Notes under the pieces: model-generated
The model's input: only the letters and a program-made list of their open reading frames with translations
Told to the model about the DNA's origin: nothing
Database searches by the model: none
Made by a program: the position numbers and the translations under genes
NCBI RefSeq assembly: GCF_016906535.1
Contig: NC_057373.1
Location: 124,001 to 188,000 of the forward strand
DNA: 64,000 nucleotides
Reading direction: 5' to 3'
Source of the DNA: Rhizoctonia solani
Lineage: Eukaryota > Basidiomycota > Agaricomycetes > Cantharellales > Ceratobasidiaceae
In this document: piece after piece, positions 24,303 to 35,621 of the stretch
How positions within the stretch are numbered: position 1 is the first letter of the stretch
Layout of the letters: each line of letters opens with the position of its first letter

Positions 24303-24591
24303 TGTAGAAATAAGTGAATAAGATATATATATATGAATGTTATAACAATTTTATATACAAGATAAAAGAGAGCGATAGTAAGTAGTATGAGAGAGAGGTG
24401 AAGTTACTGGGCTCGAAACGAGTCCCCTATTTATACCCTCAGTATACACGTCGAGTTATTCTATGAGGACTACGCGTCTTGCTGCGCATACTGCGGATAT
24501 ATCCTACGACTGGGTCTCTTACGGCTTACTAACTCGATTACAGTCAATAGAATATACTAGAATTCTCTAGTAAGTACATGATATTTCTAAA
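24303..24591 (-). mobile_element. Solo LTR with ATGCA target duplication
   Basis: A 289-bp insertion with inverted termini (TGTAGAAATA on the left, TATTTCTAAA on the right, one mismatch at the end). Read on the - strand it has a TATAAATAGGGG promoter-like motif. It is flanked by ATGCA at 24,298-24,302 and ATGCA at 24,592-24,596. Unit 1 has the empty site near 12,411 (CTATGCGTATTTTGC), so insertion followed the segmental duplication. Confidence 0.82.
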
Positions 24592-25333
24592 ATGCATATT
24601 TTGTTTCCCAGACAACGTCCTTCGATTTCAGTATTGCATTGTGTAGCGTTACCGTATTCTTTATCTCCGACTATGTATCCCTTTCGTTACTCAACCAGTT
24701 TCCCTTCTTTATCGAGCTATGTATAGTACAGCGGCGCTTTTTGTAATAAAGCACGTGTAGCGAAAAGTTTTGTATACTCGTTTTTCTCTGAGCCTAAATT
24801 TAGTATTTCTGAACTTTTATCTTAGCCGTGATGTTGAGAAGTCGATAAGTCTATCTATACTCGATCTGTGGAGCTTCCCATATTTTTGTAAAGTTATAAC
24901 TTGCATGCTGGGTGTTTCGAAAAAATCTTTTGATGTCCGGGTCCGTCCATACAAGCCCCAAGCTGCATAGCCTGTCCCCCATGTGTGGCGTTTCCGGCGC
25001 TTAAAACCCCTTGGGTATGTGTGGCTCTCCATATGTGCCTCAGAACTCTAAGCAGGGCTCATATAGCCTGGATCTAAGCCTCCATGGCTCAGACGATTAT
25101 TGATCTTCAGGAAGCACTAGAGACTACAAGTTCAAGATCGACACGGATAACAAACGTTGCTATAGTAATAGGTGAGTTGCAATTGATATGCTAACTTTGG
25201 GGCTCATAGCAAGTAAGCCTGGCTTTGCAAGAACCCTGATGTCATCAACCACATCCATCAGTGAGAATGTATGCGCTATACATTACTATCATACAACCTT
25301 GCTTATCTTCACGGTCACCATGTACCATACAGT
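24592..25333. other. Spacer between the solo LTR and ZT5
   Basis: Copy of 12,415-13,475 without the solo LTR found there. No gene recognised; short overlapping ORFs near 24,770-25,032 differ between the two copies and look non-coding. Confidence 0.5.
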
Positions 25334-26528
25334 TTACATCCTTGCTACCCTCAAACACGCCGGTCTAAGATCATACCACCTGATCGCCCTACCTGTAGTA
25401 TGCGTCCAGACATCAATCATCATTGCCCTGATATCATGTCCCATCGTTCCAGCCCGTGAGCACTCCGTCACGCCTGTCAGCCTTGTGAGGAGAGCGGCCT
25501 GGTCGGGCACATTGGTTGCCATGCCAAGCTTAGAAACCAGGCAAGTGAGCGAATGGCACTTGACTATAGCAGGATCGAGCTTACGATGAACATTGGAACA
25601 TACATGAACGAGTCTGGGTTCCTGCTGGGCACGACACGTTTCAGAATCCCCATGAACTCCTGCTGGACCTTGACCACTCGTGCATTGTACGAGTTCGCCC
25701 CACATAGTCCCTATACCGGTCTCAGATCTACGTTCGTCTAGAGCAGAAGGATACATACCATGTAAAGATACACATATGCCGCGAGCTTCCAGACCTCATG
25801 GGCCATCACTCTACCAAAGCTTTCGTTCGAGCCGAACCGTGTTTGAGAGCAAGTCGGAAGTTTACAACCTGCAATGTCATTCTCGACCTCTCGCACTTTC
25901 TCCGGATCGACACAGTTCCCGTAGTCTTCCAGTAGTGCGTTAATCCTTGCAAACGTAACCACAAGCCGATCTGGTATGCCATACAGCCACCTCAGCTTGA
26001 ACCGCGGGCCATTGTCCGAGCTCCGGGCGACTGACGATCTGTATGCTGGACGAGTTCGAGATAGTCCGAGCGCCACGGATAGCAGAACCCGTGTTCTCGA
26101 TCTTGATTCACAGGGACGTTAGATCCTTCTCCAGCTCGCGAAGCAGCACCAACACCAGCACCAACACCAGGAACCACCCCGTCTCCAGAGAGCTGATTTA
26201 TGTTTATTTGCCCATCGGCTTTGGTCGACGGATCAGGAGGAAACGGATAGTACTGGTAACGAACCGAGTCCGGTTTATTCTTCGTACTCGTGTCGACGTT
26301 CCTGATGCCATGTCTCGACTTTTGGGTTCTCCCGGTCGTGTATCCCTCGCACTCGATTCCAGCCTGGGCACAACGGCGACAACCGGTCGGACCCTGTGTA
26401 CGATCACATTTCCTGTTCCTACAACGTTTACCACATGGATGTCAGTCGAGTCGCCCCAGACATAAAAAAAAAACGCGAGTGGTTGTTCTTTACCTAGCTT
26501 TGCAGGTGAGACAGTCAGAGTGAAACAT
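25334..26528 (-). pseudogene. ZT5: internally deleted twin of ZT3
   Basis: The 5' part (zinc cluster exon starting at 26,528 and the Gly/Ala linker) and the 3' part (from LRWLYGIPDR to the stop at 25,334) are nearly identical to ZT3. About 980 bp between them, corresponding to roughly 14,163-15,145, is gone. The join lies at about 26,019-26,030, near a short GAGCTC-type match. The join is out of frame: reading from the 5' side ends in a short nonsense tail (stop near 25,992). The acidic segment, the LPFVIHSC landmark and half of the helical region are lost. A truncated zinc-cluster protein could still be made from the 5' part. Confidence 0.85.
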
Positions 26529-27509
26529 GGTGAGCGGTGACAAGGAAAAAACAGAATCGCCCCCGGGACCATATCTGTACAGACCGCTGACGATTAGTCA
26601 AGAGCAACAGGTGTATGTAATTTTGCGTATCCAACCCTGTGATGTCTTGGCATAACAAACCAAGTTAGTTTCCGTACGTTGTTATTCAGTCGATTCTCGG
26701 GCCTCGAGGACTACTACTGGCTTGTTATGAGCTGTATGAGCGAGTAGAGTGGGAAATTGCACGTACCTAAAACCTGACCCAACAGCCGTACTTTTAGTCA
26801 AGTCCCGAACGTTTGTTCGAGGGTTATCGTTCTTTCGTCGTCATTTGCTTGGTGTTTCCGTGGACATTACTCACAAGGGCCAAGAACAAGCCGAGATATA
26901 TGTGACGAATGTCGTGCTATGCCTGTAGAGTCGAGACCCACGAGGGAAGTGCGAAGGGAGCTGAATTTCACGTGTATGTAGCTCCTTAAATATGAATCAA
27001 AAAAAAAAAATGAATTTCACGTGAGTTCATAGGTGAAATTGCTTACCTGAGGCAATTGTATTTAATATCAGCAAATCGGGTGACCATGTATCGCGATGCG
27101 GTACAGCATTCTTGGCCTCTCCCCCATAGAGATCGACATCACAAATCTCAGAGGCCCCTCAGGTTCATTCTCAAGTTTCCCACCCAAGACGAAATACCCG
27201 AAAATTCATATCCCGTGTGTCCATGTTCATACATCCTGCTAAAATACAGAACAGACAAAAACAGAAAAATAGGCAATTATAATACCAGTAGAGTAGTACG
27301 CAAACAATTCTAATAGATACCACGCTTGAAAAAAAAATAAAGAATTCAATCCAGGACAAAAAAAAACACGATCCCGAAAAAACGAAGCGCGAGATCGAAC
27401 CCCCTCTCCCGACCAAAGAGATCCAGCATATATATCACAGATGTCTGCCCCCCTAGTTCGTAGTCTTCCTTGGTACCAGAGTACCGACACTTGCGCAGCT
27501 ACTTCGCCA
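26529..27509. other. Spacer between ZT5 and ZT6, twin of 15,655-16,632
   Basis: Nearly identical to its counterpart, including the A-tailed insertion (26,975-27,010, 12 A instead of 11) with the TGAATTTCACGTG direct repeats at 26,962-26,974 and 27,011-27,023. No gene recognised. Confidence 0.55.
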
Positions 27510-29761
27510 CTACATCCCGGTAACCCTCAGACACCCCAACCGCAAATCACTCCACACCACCGGTCCACTGCCCGTCCTTGCTTCAGCCCCACTACTTCCG
27601 CTCGCACTACTCCTTGCCTCTGAGCTGCCTCGAACGGTACGCCCGCTCCCGCCTGCACTGCTCGTATCTCCGCCCGAGTGGCTTGCCGCACTCGCCGGGT
27701 CTATTCGCCCAACCCGGGCATCCGCCCTCGACCAGATATCATCCAAGATCCTGACGACCTCGTTCCCAAACGTGTTTGGCTTGGAACATTCTTGCAGTCC
27801 GAGCATTCGAGACCGAATAGTCGTACGATCTTCGGCGCGCGAAGTCGGGAGTCCTAACTATGAAGGCAATTGATGGGTTAATACTCAGCAAGAAAGAAAA
27901 AGATACAGCTAAGCGAGGAGTGACAAGGAGACATGACAGGGTTACGTACAATCAGCATCGGAAACACCAAAAACGAGTCTGGGTTACGTCGAGCTTCGAC
28001 ACCAGTATACAGTTTCATGAACTTAGAATGCACCTTGGTCACGCGCGCATCTTTTGAGTCTGCCCCACATAGTGCCTAGGTCCAAACGTTAACATTCATT
28101 TTAGGAATGAAGACCAAGAGGCACATAAGAGGCAATAGTGAGTAAGAGTTACGCACCATGAACAAATAAATCAATGCTGCAAGTCTCCAGCTCTCTTGTA
28201 CCACAATACGACCCATGCTCATACTCGGGTCCACGCTTGCAGCGACAATCGTTCGTTCGCTTCTAATTTCTTCCTCTAGTTCCTTGGCAATACCGGGATC
28301 CACGCAACTTCCATAATCCTCGAGCAACGTGTTCATGCGGGCCAGAATGACCATCAGCCAATCTGGGACACCGTACAGCCATCGGAGACCGGGGCCATCC
28401 TCCGCATTGAACAGTGATTCAGAGACGTGGGCAGGGTGCGAGAGGTCGTACCGGAAGAACATCGGACGGTGAGTAAGCATACTGAACAGAATATCGTGTG
28501 TGGCGTAGGATTGCAGGCTAACGTCGACAGTCGTTAGGAGTAACGGGAGGTTGACGAGTTTTTCCGGGCTATCGGAGCACGCACGGCGGAAGACTGGCGC
28601 AGCGTGTTGCATTGCGTTTAGAATGTCCGACAGGGTGCCAATCTTGCACAAAATACACATGAGCTAGAAAAGAATGAGCCTCTATTACAGCAATAGCGAA
28701 CATAGACGTACCTCAAAACTCTGTTCCAGTGCACTGAGAGCATAGCACCTGTCCATTTCCCTGGAAGGCTCAATATGGGATTTGGCGGTCGATAAACGTT
28801 GAATTATGTGAGAATAAAAAGTTGAAAAGTATGGTGGGTGGTCAATGTCACACTGCGCGTTGCCAGCAACCTGCCACGCAATATTAGCTTGCAGCATCAT
28901 TCTCCAGAGGGCCTCTCCACCACGGGCAAGGCCTTGTATGATGATGTCCTTGGTCGTGGAGATGCCTCGAAGAGGTTCGAACAAGAAGCGTATCATCCAG
29001 AGCGCAACTAGGAAAAGATGAGAAGGATTCCAGAACTACATCTGAAACAAATCTCACAGCAATCGACTAATGACTCGCTCTCGGCATTTCCGGTCATGAC
29101 CAGCACATTGGACAAGGCAGTCCTCACATCCTCGAGGTCATCCGAATCACTGTCTTCATCGAGCGTTGGCCAATGCTGAGTTGGAATTGCCTGGGATGGC
29201 AAATTAAGGCGCGCGCCTCCGGAAAATTCGGGAGTAGCCGATATTTGAGGGCTTGAGTAACTCGCTGGGGACAAGGAATGACTCTGTCCTGGGGAATTGC
29301 TGATTTGGGGACTGTAGTACGTCGGGTTTGAGCTACTTGCTGGGGAGAGGCCGAGTGAGATCGAGTCGGGATTAGGTACGAATAAAGATGGATCGGATGG
29401 CGGTATCGAATATCCGCCTAGTGAGGAATATGATCCTGGAGATATCGAGTCCGAAATTGCGTAGGATATTGGCTCGAGCGCATGGGAGGTATCATAGGGA
29501 TGTCCAACCGAGGAATATAACACTTGCAGATTGGATGAGGATTTTGTGCTCGACAAGGCACGATTGTGCTTCAGATTTCTAGTATCTTGCGGGTATCCTT
29601 CGCACTGTACACCTACTTGCGCACACCGCTTGCAGCTCGGTCGGGTTCTGTCGCACGTTTTGTTCCTGCTCAGTCATCCCATTAGCTTCAATGGTCACGG
29701 ATAAGCGATAAAGTTCCAACCTTACTTGACAAGTCAAGCAACTTGCGCCAGTCGAGTACAT
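27510..29761 (-). CDS. ZT6: Zn2Cys6 transcription-factor-like protein, intact
   Basis: Best-resolved member. Exons on the - strand: 29,761-29,721, 29,665-29,058, 29,007-28,712, 28,663-28,157, 28,075-27,950, 27,857-27,510, giving 641 residues in frame. The zinc cluster uses Cys 8, 11, 18, 25, 28 and 35 (CLTCQVRNKTCDRTRPSCKR), with the first intron inside it as in most paralogues. A Ser/Pro/Tyr-rich low-complexity linker follows (SPQIS, SPASYSSP), then the acidic DEDSDSDDLEDV, the helical region, LRWLYGVPDWLM, VQESWRLAALIYLFM and ALCGADSKDARV. The last exon is longer than in the relatives: a Gly/Ser/Ala-rich insert (ASHSGGDTSSAGGSG) sits between the ILDDIWSRAD helix and VVWSDLRLGC. It is the complete original of the truncated ZT4. 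Regulatory targets are unknown. Confidence 0.87.
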
Positions 29762-30568
29762 CGAGAACGATAATCAACATCGACAGTGTGGGGTGCTCAT
29801 TGCATGTGGTGGGCTCTCGTTCGCCTTTTCCGCACCAGACACCCGGCGTCGATCAGTCACCGCCCTAGTCACGTGATATGCCGGCTGCTCCTACCAGAGC
29901 TATTTAGATTGATCGTGTCTCGACGCCAACCGTGCAGATCAGGGTGGATATGAGTGAGAACAAAATGAATGACTTATATATGATGAACATACGTAAGCGG
30001 CTCGGGAGCTATTGCAGCTCACTGTAGAATAGCCTATTACGCGGGGTTTTTTAAGCTGCTTCTCTGAGAACATCCAGCTTCCACTTCGGCTTCAGTTGCA
30101 CTGACATCAAAGCCTAACCTACTATACAACGTCTCTTTTGACGTCAAGGCCTAGCTTGAGATGGATGGTTGCCAACAAACAAGAATATGCTCTATCGCAT
30201 TAGCATCAGGAATGACGGCAAGGTGAGAAAATCTTGGTGATATATTTTAAAAGATCAACCAATCTAAGCGCCGTCAAAATGAACTAGAACCCATCTGTAC
30301 GGAGACACATGATGCCACACGCAAACACTATATGCGCTTGGCCAAGAACTCTAGTGACACAAGCTACAAGCCTAAAATAAATACGTGATTTTGAGAAGAC
30401 TCGGGAATATAAAAGACTAAAGAACCTTAACCTTACCAGCAGACTCTAGTTTCTTATTGAGAAGGATGTATCGGCACTTGGCAGCCTAAAATACCATTTG
30501 GCTCAAGCCGAAAAGCATGGTTGCCAGGCTTATCAGACGGGCTATAAATAGAGCTTATTCAAGGCCCA
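29762..30568. other. Spacer between ZT6 and the CACTA element
   Basis: Contains the presumed ZT6 promoter and the left flank of the transposon. Short ORFs only. The three bases CCA at 30,566-30,568 are the left target duplication of the transposon. Confidence 0.5.
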
Positions 30569-30582
30569 CACTGTGGGAAGTC
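30569..30582 (+). repeat. CACTA left terminal inverted repeat
   Basis: 14 bp, CACTGTGGGAAGTC, perfect inverse match to 38,494-38,507. Confidence 0.93.
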
Positions 30583-30584
30583 TA

Positions 30585-30815
30585 GGCCTTCCCTGAAGTG
30601 TCAAGTGCCATTACACTTTCCGGCAGTGGCGCTGGCACTTCCTGGTCGCGTCGGGATTCAGTCCTGATTTGGGCAGCATGATTGACACTTCAGAAAGTAC
30701 AACCGACGCTTCTAGCTGACACTTGTAGAAGGGTCAGTCGTAATTGGCACTTTACCGAGTGCTCACAACACTTCCAAAAGTGCCGAGGTAGTTTGTAAGG
30801 TGCCAAGGGGCTCTA
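30585..30815. repeat. Left subterminal motif array
   Basis: At least ten copies, in both orientations, of a core close to GACACTTC / GAAGTGTC / GGCACTT in 230 bp (for example TGAAGTGTCAAGTGCC, TGGCACTTCC, TTGACACTTCAG, CTGACACTTG, GGCACTTT, CACTTCCAAAAGTGCC). In CACTA elements such repeats are transposase-binding sites; here that role is inferred. Confidence 0.75.
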
Positions 30816-30884
30816 AGATCGATGTATCGTCTCCACCATAGGTATACATGTAGGTCAAAATATAATTATAATTATAATACATAG

Positions 30885-33800
30885 TTATGAGCGATCATCT
30901 ACATCGTGATCGACATTTCCATCGCCGTCGAGGAACTGGGTACGTGCGCCATCCCGACTTCGATCAACTATCGCCCACTCTTTACCTCCCAGGTGTACCC
31001 TACCTATAACTGCAACAATAGTCTCGAGATGAATAATGCTGGGGTCTAACTCTCGATTATACGTGACAAGAGGAGTCCCACGACGCGATGCGTCGATCCC
31101 CCCTGTAACGCATTCTGTCACACGAGCCAGGAGGTACGGCTCACGTTTCCCATCACCCCTAAATCTCTTATTAGCTTTAAATCAAGTGATTCCAACTAAA
31201 GCTAGCTTACGGTTCGATGTATTCGACATAATAAATATCGTGCAGCCGGCCATATTGAACTTCCCGTATCGGGCGGTCGCGTTGGCTACTGAAGGACGCA
31301 TATCGGTCCGGGCAAAGGTCGTACTAGTGTGATAAAAACGTAAGATACTGGTAAGAGAAGTGGAGGAAATTGTACCTGCCTTAATGTATGAGTTATCTCG
31401 TGCAGTCGGGTCCCGATCAATCATAATCGCGGTACGAAACCGGTCGCCATCATCAATGCGGAATTGTCCGTACCGAATAAGTGAGCCGGCATCGATACTA
31501 TTGACATGGTCTTGTGGCTTGCGTCCTGGGTACACGAGGTTAAAATACCCGATCAGCTGCTTTTTTAAAACTTTGTCGAGTGTAACTTTGTAGTGTATAG
31601 GTCGTCCTAATACTATGGTATCGACTAACGATATGAAAAATGCGGAATTGAGCGAACATAGACAGATACAAGCAAAGTTTATCACTTACATTGTGGATAA
31701 GCGATTTCCTGAGTCGACATTTGCACCTCGTTGGGGTGACTGGGCTTAACGTAAGCCTTTGTGAGTGTGGGAATATCATACTTTTTTGCTACAAGTTGCA
31801 GCTGTGCGCGCCGTTCGATATAATTATCGAGTTGGATGTATGGCCGAGTGCGATTTCTGACGGCTGGTAATAACCGCCCACAGAATCTCTCCATGACGAA
31901 GGCCCACGAGGCCCAGAGAGGCCCAGTTCGTAGGATATAATAAGGTATGTGCAGGAGGGCGTGAATGGTGAGGGGGCATGTGGGGAGCCGAGATGTTCGA
32001 TATTGGTAGTAGTACCTAGCAATCAAGTAAAATTGTGAATCAAGCCACAAAAAAGTAATTCACGTACATTTTGTACTTGAGTACCCAATTGTTTATCATT
32101 GCCTGTAATTCGTCGACTTCGATGCGGGTAATTTTGAATTGGAGACATAATAAAATAATTTCGCGAAGTGCAAGAACATGGCTGGGAGCTGGGAATGAGC
32201 CAAAATGGGCATGAAAGAAAAAGAGACTACTTACTTGTAATACTTTCGCGGCATGACATCCTTGAGGAGGATTGGAGCCAAGTATTGTATCCAGAATGAG
32301 TAAGCCTCTGCTTTGAATAAGCTCCGGTCTTGAGCAATATCTGGCAGGGTACCAACAAACACAGAAGGGATTGTTCGAGTGGCCCAAGCCGTGAGTAGTC
32401 CAACCATCATCCATTGGGCCTTTGATATTCTGTAAGTTCCGGTTCCTTTGTCAAGTCCTTTGAAGTCCCCAGTCCAGTGTTTGACCATATTCGGGACAAG
32501 ATTCTCAAACAGCAAGTGCATAATGTCGTAAGGGAAATTTGAGGGGAGGTCAATTGAACAAAGCTGCGTAAATATGGGCTCCCCGTTAATGCCTGAATTT
32601 CGAGCAATTTCTTCACGCTCGGCCTGTGTTCTTGCCGCACCCAGCTTGGCATATTGCCGTAGGAATTGTTCATGAGTTCGAATTGGAAGGGCATCGTGGG
32701 ACCACTGGCGTATTTGACCTGGGCCCGGGAGCCTCAAAGGCACGTAATAGACAGCTGTTTGCTTCAATTGGCACAACTGGCCCTCAATAAGACAGGTGCG
32801 ACAAGGCGAGAACGCGTTGTGCCCTTTTATCATCATGAGTTTCAAAATGGCCAGAATGTCACCAAATATGATGATTATAAATGCGCGTAATACAAACTCA
32901 TACAGAATGCCCTCGGGCTCTGCCAAAATACCACGCATAGATACACCTTGTTGAAGCTCTAGTAACTCGTCAAGCAGGGGGATAAAAAAAGAGTTAATGT
33001 CCTTGGGTTGTTTTGGGCCCGGAATAACTCCAACGCAGATTACATTCTCAAGGTGGGTGCGGATACTAGGATCAAGGTTGTAGTTAATCAATATAATTGG
33101 CCAAGCACAGGAAAGCCCACGTCTACGCCGTTTAAATAACGTAAATCCATCTGTCGACAAGCCTAGAGCAATATCTTTGGGGTTGTCAAAAAAGTGGTAC
33201 GGGTGGTTGGGGTGGACTCGTGTTTGTTGGAGCCTAAGGTAGTTGTCACTGTCGAACACATTGAAAATAACATGTGGTTTATACTTGGCATCTGATTCAA
33301 CCCGGTATTGGAGTTTTTGGCCATTTGTGCGTTTTGGAAAAGGCCCTGAAGCTGAGGGATTAAGGGGGTGTAGCGGAAGACCCGCCTTGCTTTGCCTCTG
33401 CCGTTGCACCAAGGCTCTTGACAGAACGGGCATTTGTCAAGTTCCTGGTACTTGCCCAAGTAGCATACACAGGAGTTGATGCAACAGTCGTAAACACGAG
33501 TTTTGAGCCCTGAGAGGATTTGGAGCCGGCGGTACGCAATGAATTTGCTTGGGAACTCCAGCTCCAAACAGGCCCCAAATCGAAGGTCGTCCCACGTTTG
33601 ACGCAAGAAATGGGAGCGAATACGAGTGGCTAAGAGCTGAAGAGTTTGGCGATTGTGATCTGACAATGAACAAGAGTCTGAAAGTAAGCTGGTTGATTAG
33701 CGCTGAAGTGTGTCAGGGGAGGGGATTATTTACTTACACATTTCAACCCATTCATTGTCAAGCATATTGCCAAAATCAAATTCCAGCGCCTTGCGCATCT

Positions 33801-34422
33801 CCTCCTCGGTGAGCCTGGGCTTGTCATTGGGGTTGACATGGGGGACATCAACATTGTCCCGTTCAACGTACTCAGGGTCGCAATCAGGGCCATTGATAAT
33901 TTGACAACTAAGCTCTAGCTCATCTTCTAAGTCGGAGTTGGGGTTGTCTGAAGGCGGGTTGGGCCATGTTTGTATGTTTACGGGCGGATTATGATGAATG
34001 AGGTTGTGCGGTAGTGGGGGCTCATCTAGGATTTCAGTGTTAGTACTTGGCAGAGAAAAAATAGACAGACATTAAGCCTACTTACCAAGAGATAGACTGG
34101 GCATTTCGAAATGGCCCAGGTCTCCTGGGTTTTGTTGCGGGGGGTCTAAGTAAAAACATGAGCAATAACATATACTGAAACTAACATTGAACGCACCTTC
34201 TAATTCGGAAAAATCTACATTGGCGGGTAACAGGTCATTCTCTTTGTAATGCGCAATTTCAACCCCCATGTCAAAGCTGTTGTTGTTGTTGTTGTCTGAG
34301 TCTGACTCTGAGTCAAGGTCCATTGTGGCGACAGTTAGCTGCAGGTGTCGCTCGATTTGTTGGGGACCAAGTAGGTCGCCGCAGCATGGGCAATTTTGAA
34401 GAACTTTGCTGGTATCGCTCAT
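30885..34422 (-). pseudogene. CACTA transposase (tnp2 family), one frameshift
   Basis: DDE transposase that would cut and join the element ends. From the N-terminus: MSDTSKVLQNCPCCG (Cys pair), an acidic linker, DLRFGACLELEFPSKF, CPFCQEPWCNGRG (Cys cluster), RYTPLIPQLQGLFQNAQMA, LSTDGFTLFKR (first catalytic Asp), FGDILAI (second Asp), KGHNAFSPCRTC, SNFPYDIMHLLFENLVPNM, TAWATRTIPS, LPTCPLTIHALLHIPYYI and FVMERFCGRLLPAVRN (catalytic Glu). The C-terminal part reads IDAGSLIRYGQFRIDDGDR, VQYGRLHDIYYVEYIEP and GGKEWAIVDRSRDGAR, with the stop at 30,885. Introns include 31,159-31,210 and 31,324-31,379; the latter begins GCAGGT (GC-AG). After MAKK the frame shifts by one base at the T5 run 33,314-33,318 (five where six would keep frame). 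Otherwise every expected segment is present. Confidence 0.88.
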
Positions 34423-35621
34423 TTCAAGTGTATACAAGCTGTTCAAGTGAAGCCAGAGCTGTGTCAAAATGATACGCAGACGGTGGGGGTCTTATACTAG
34501 TGCAAAAGTTGAAGTCGCTTTGTGTCACCTGACTAAATTGTTGCCTTTCCCCTACCGTCCAAACCTCCACGGGCGACCTCAAAGCTTGCTATAGCTGGTC
34601 CAGATTGTTCCTTTGTGAGCTTTTTTTTTTGATATATACTCCCAATTTCTCAAAAACATGCTCAAAGGACAGGGTTTTCTATTGTTCACATCCCAAACAC
34701 CACTATTGCTCCTAATTGCAGCTCTTGGACCCAGCAACGAGTGTGCACACAAGGGCTTAAAATTACGTATTATCAGCACGCTTTATGCTGTCAGCTAACT
34801 ACACTCATCATCGATCCAGAACTCTTTGGGGCACGAGGAGCACAGCACCTACACGCTTTCTCCACCCTTGCACAGTACCATATGAGTGCACCATCGGCTA
34901 CGGCCTTAGATCTATTAGTGCGTCACCACACATCCATCCCTTGACCATAACCAGCCTTGCTCTCTATACTACACTAGCTGTTACAGTAATGCCAGCGCCA
35001 GTCCTGAAGACCACCTTACCAATAAAGAGCTCCTGGGGAAAATTGGTTCGTATATGTCCGCTAGTCCCAATACCACTTGTCTAGCTATTACTTGGGCAAT
35101 CTATGAGCTAACCACACTTATTTGAAGGGATCCTGTCTTGTTGCCAGGAGGTAAACTAGACGGAGGGTGCCTTAGACATCCAAGCACCTGGGCCCCAACT
35201 CATCTTGCTTTTTGCCCCCCCTTCCATACCCGTATATGCGCAGCTTTCTTGTTTCTACCAACTATTCCATTTCTTATATATGTACCACTTGTTATAATCT
35301 AACTATCCTTGTTAATAATACTTGCCATTGCTACAAGGAAAACACGCGTGTACAACTTAAGTGTGGGACTAGTAGGCTGGTCATAATTTTGACAATTGTT
35401 TAAGTGGACTGATCAAATTGAAAGAATTTTACCCTTTCAGTACTCAAGGAAAGTGTCAGTTAGGGAATCACCGTTGACACTTCTTTTGAGTACTAATGGT
35501 GGCATCCCTTTCCCTTTAACTAGCACTGTTTCACAGCTCCGCAGCTCTGTTTTCCTACACTCGACCTTCACCATTCTCAAGTCCCCCAAGATCCCCCCTC
35601 TGATACTTTGCATTGTGCAAA
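34423..35621. other. Divergent promoter region inside the CACTA element
   Basis: 1.2 kb between the transposase (-) and the second gene (+). It holds a T10 run near 34,621 and several short ORFs without motifs. Further CACTT/GTGTC-type motifs appear around 35,440-35,490. No gene recognised. Confidence 0.5.

Larger units (their letters stand above)
17774..28645. repeat. Segmental duplication, unit 2
   Basis: Second copy of the block at 7,806-17,773, in direct orientation and immediately adjacent. It is longer because CHAT copy 2 has 8 more TPR units, because of the LTR-type insertions at 23,976-24,219 and 24,303-24,591, and because of about 570 bp at 18,074-18,647 not present in unit 1. It lacks the solo LTR at 12,969 and about 1 kb of ZT3. 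Confidence 0.88.
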
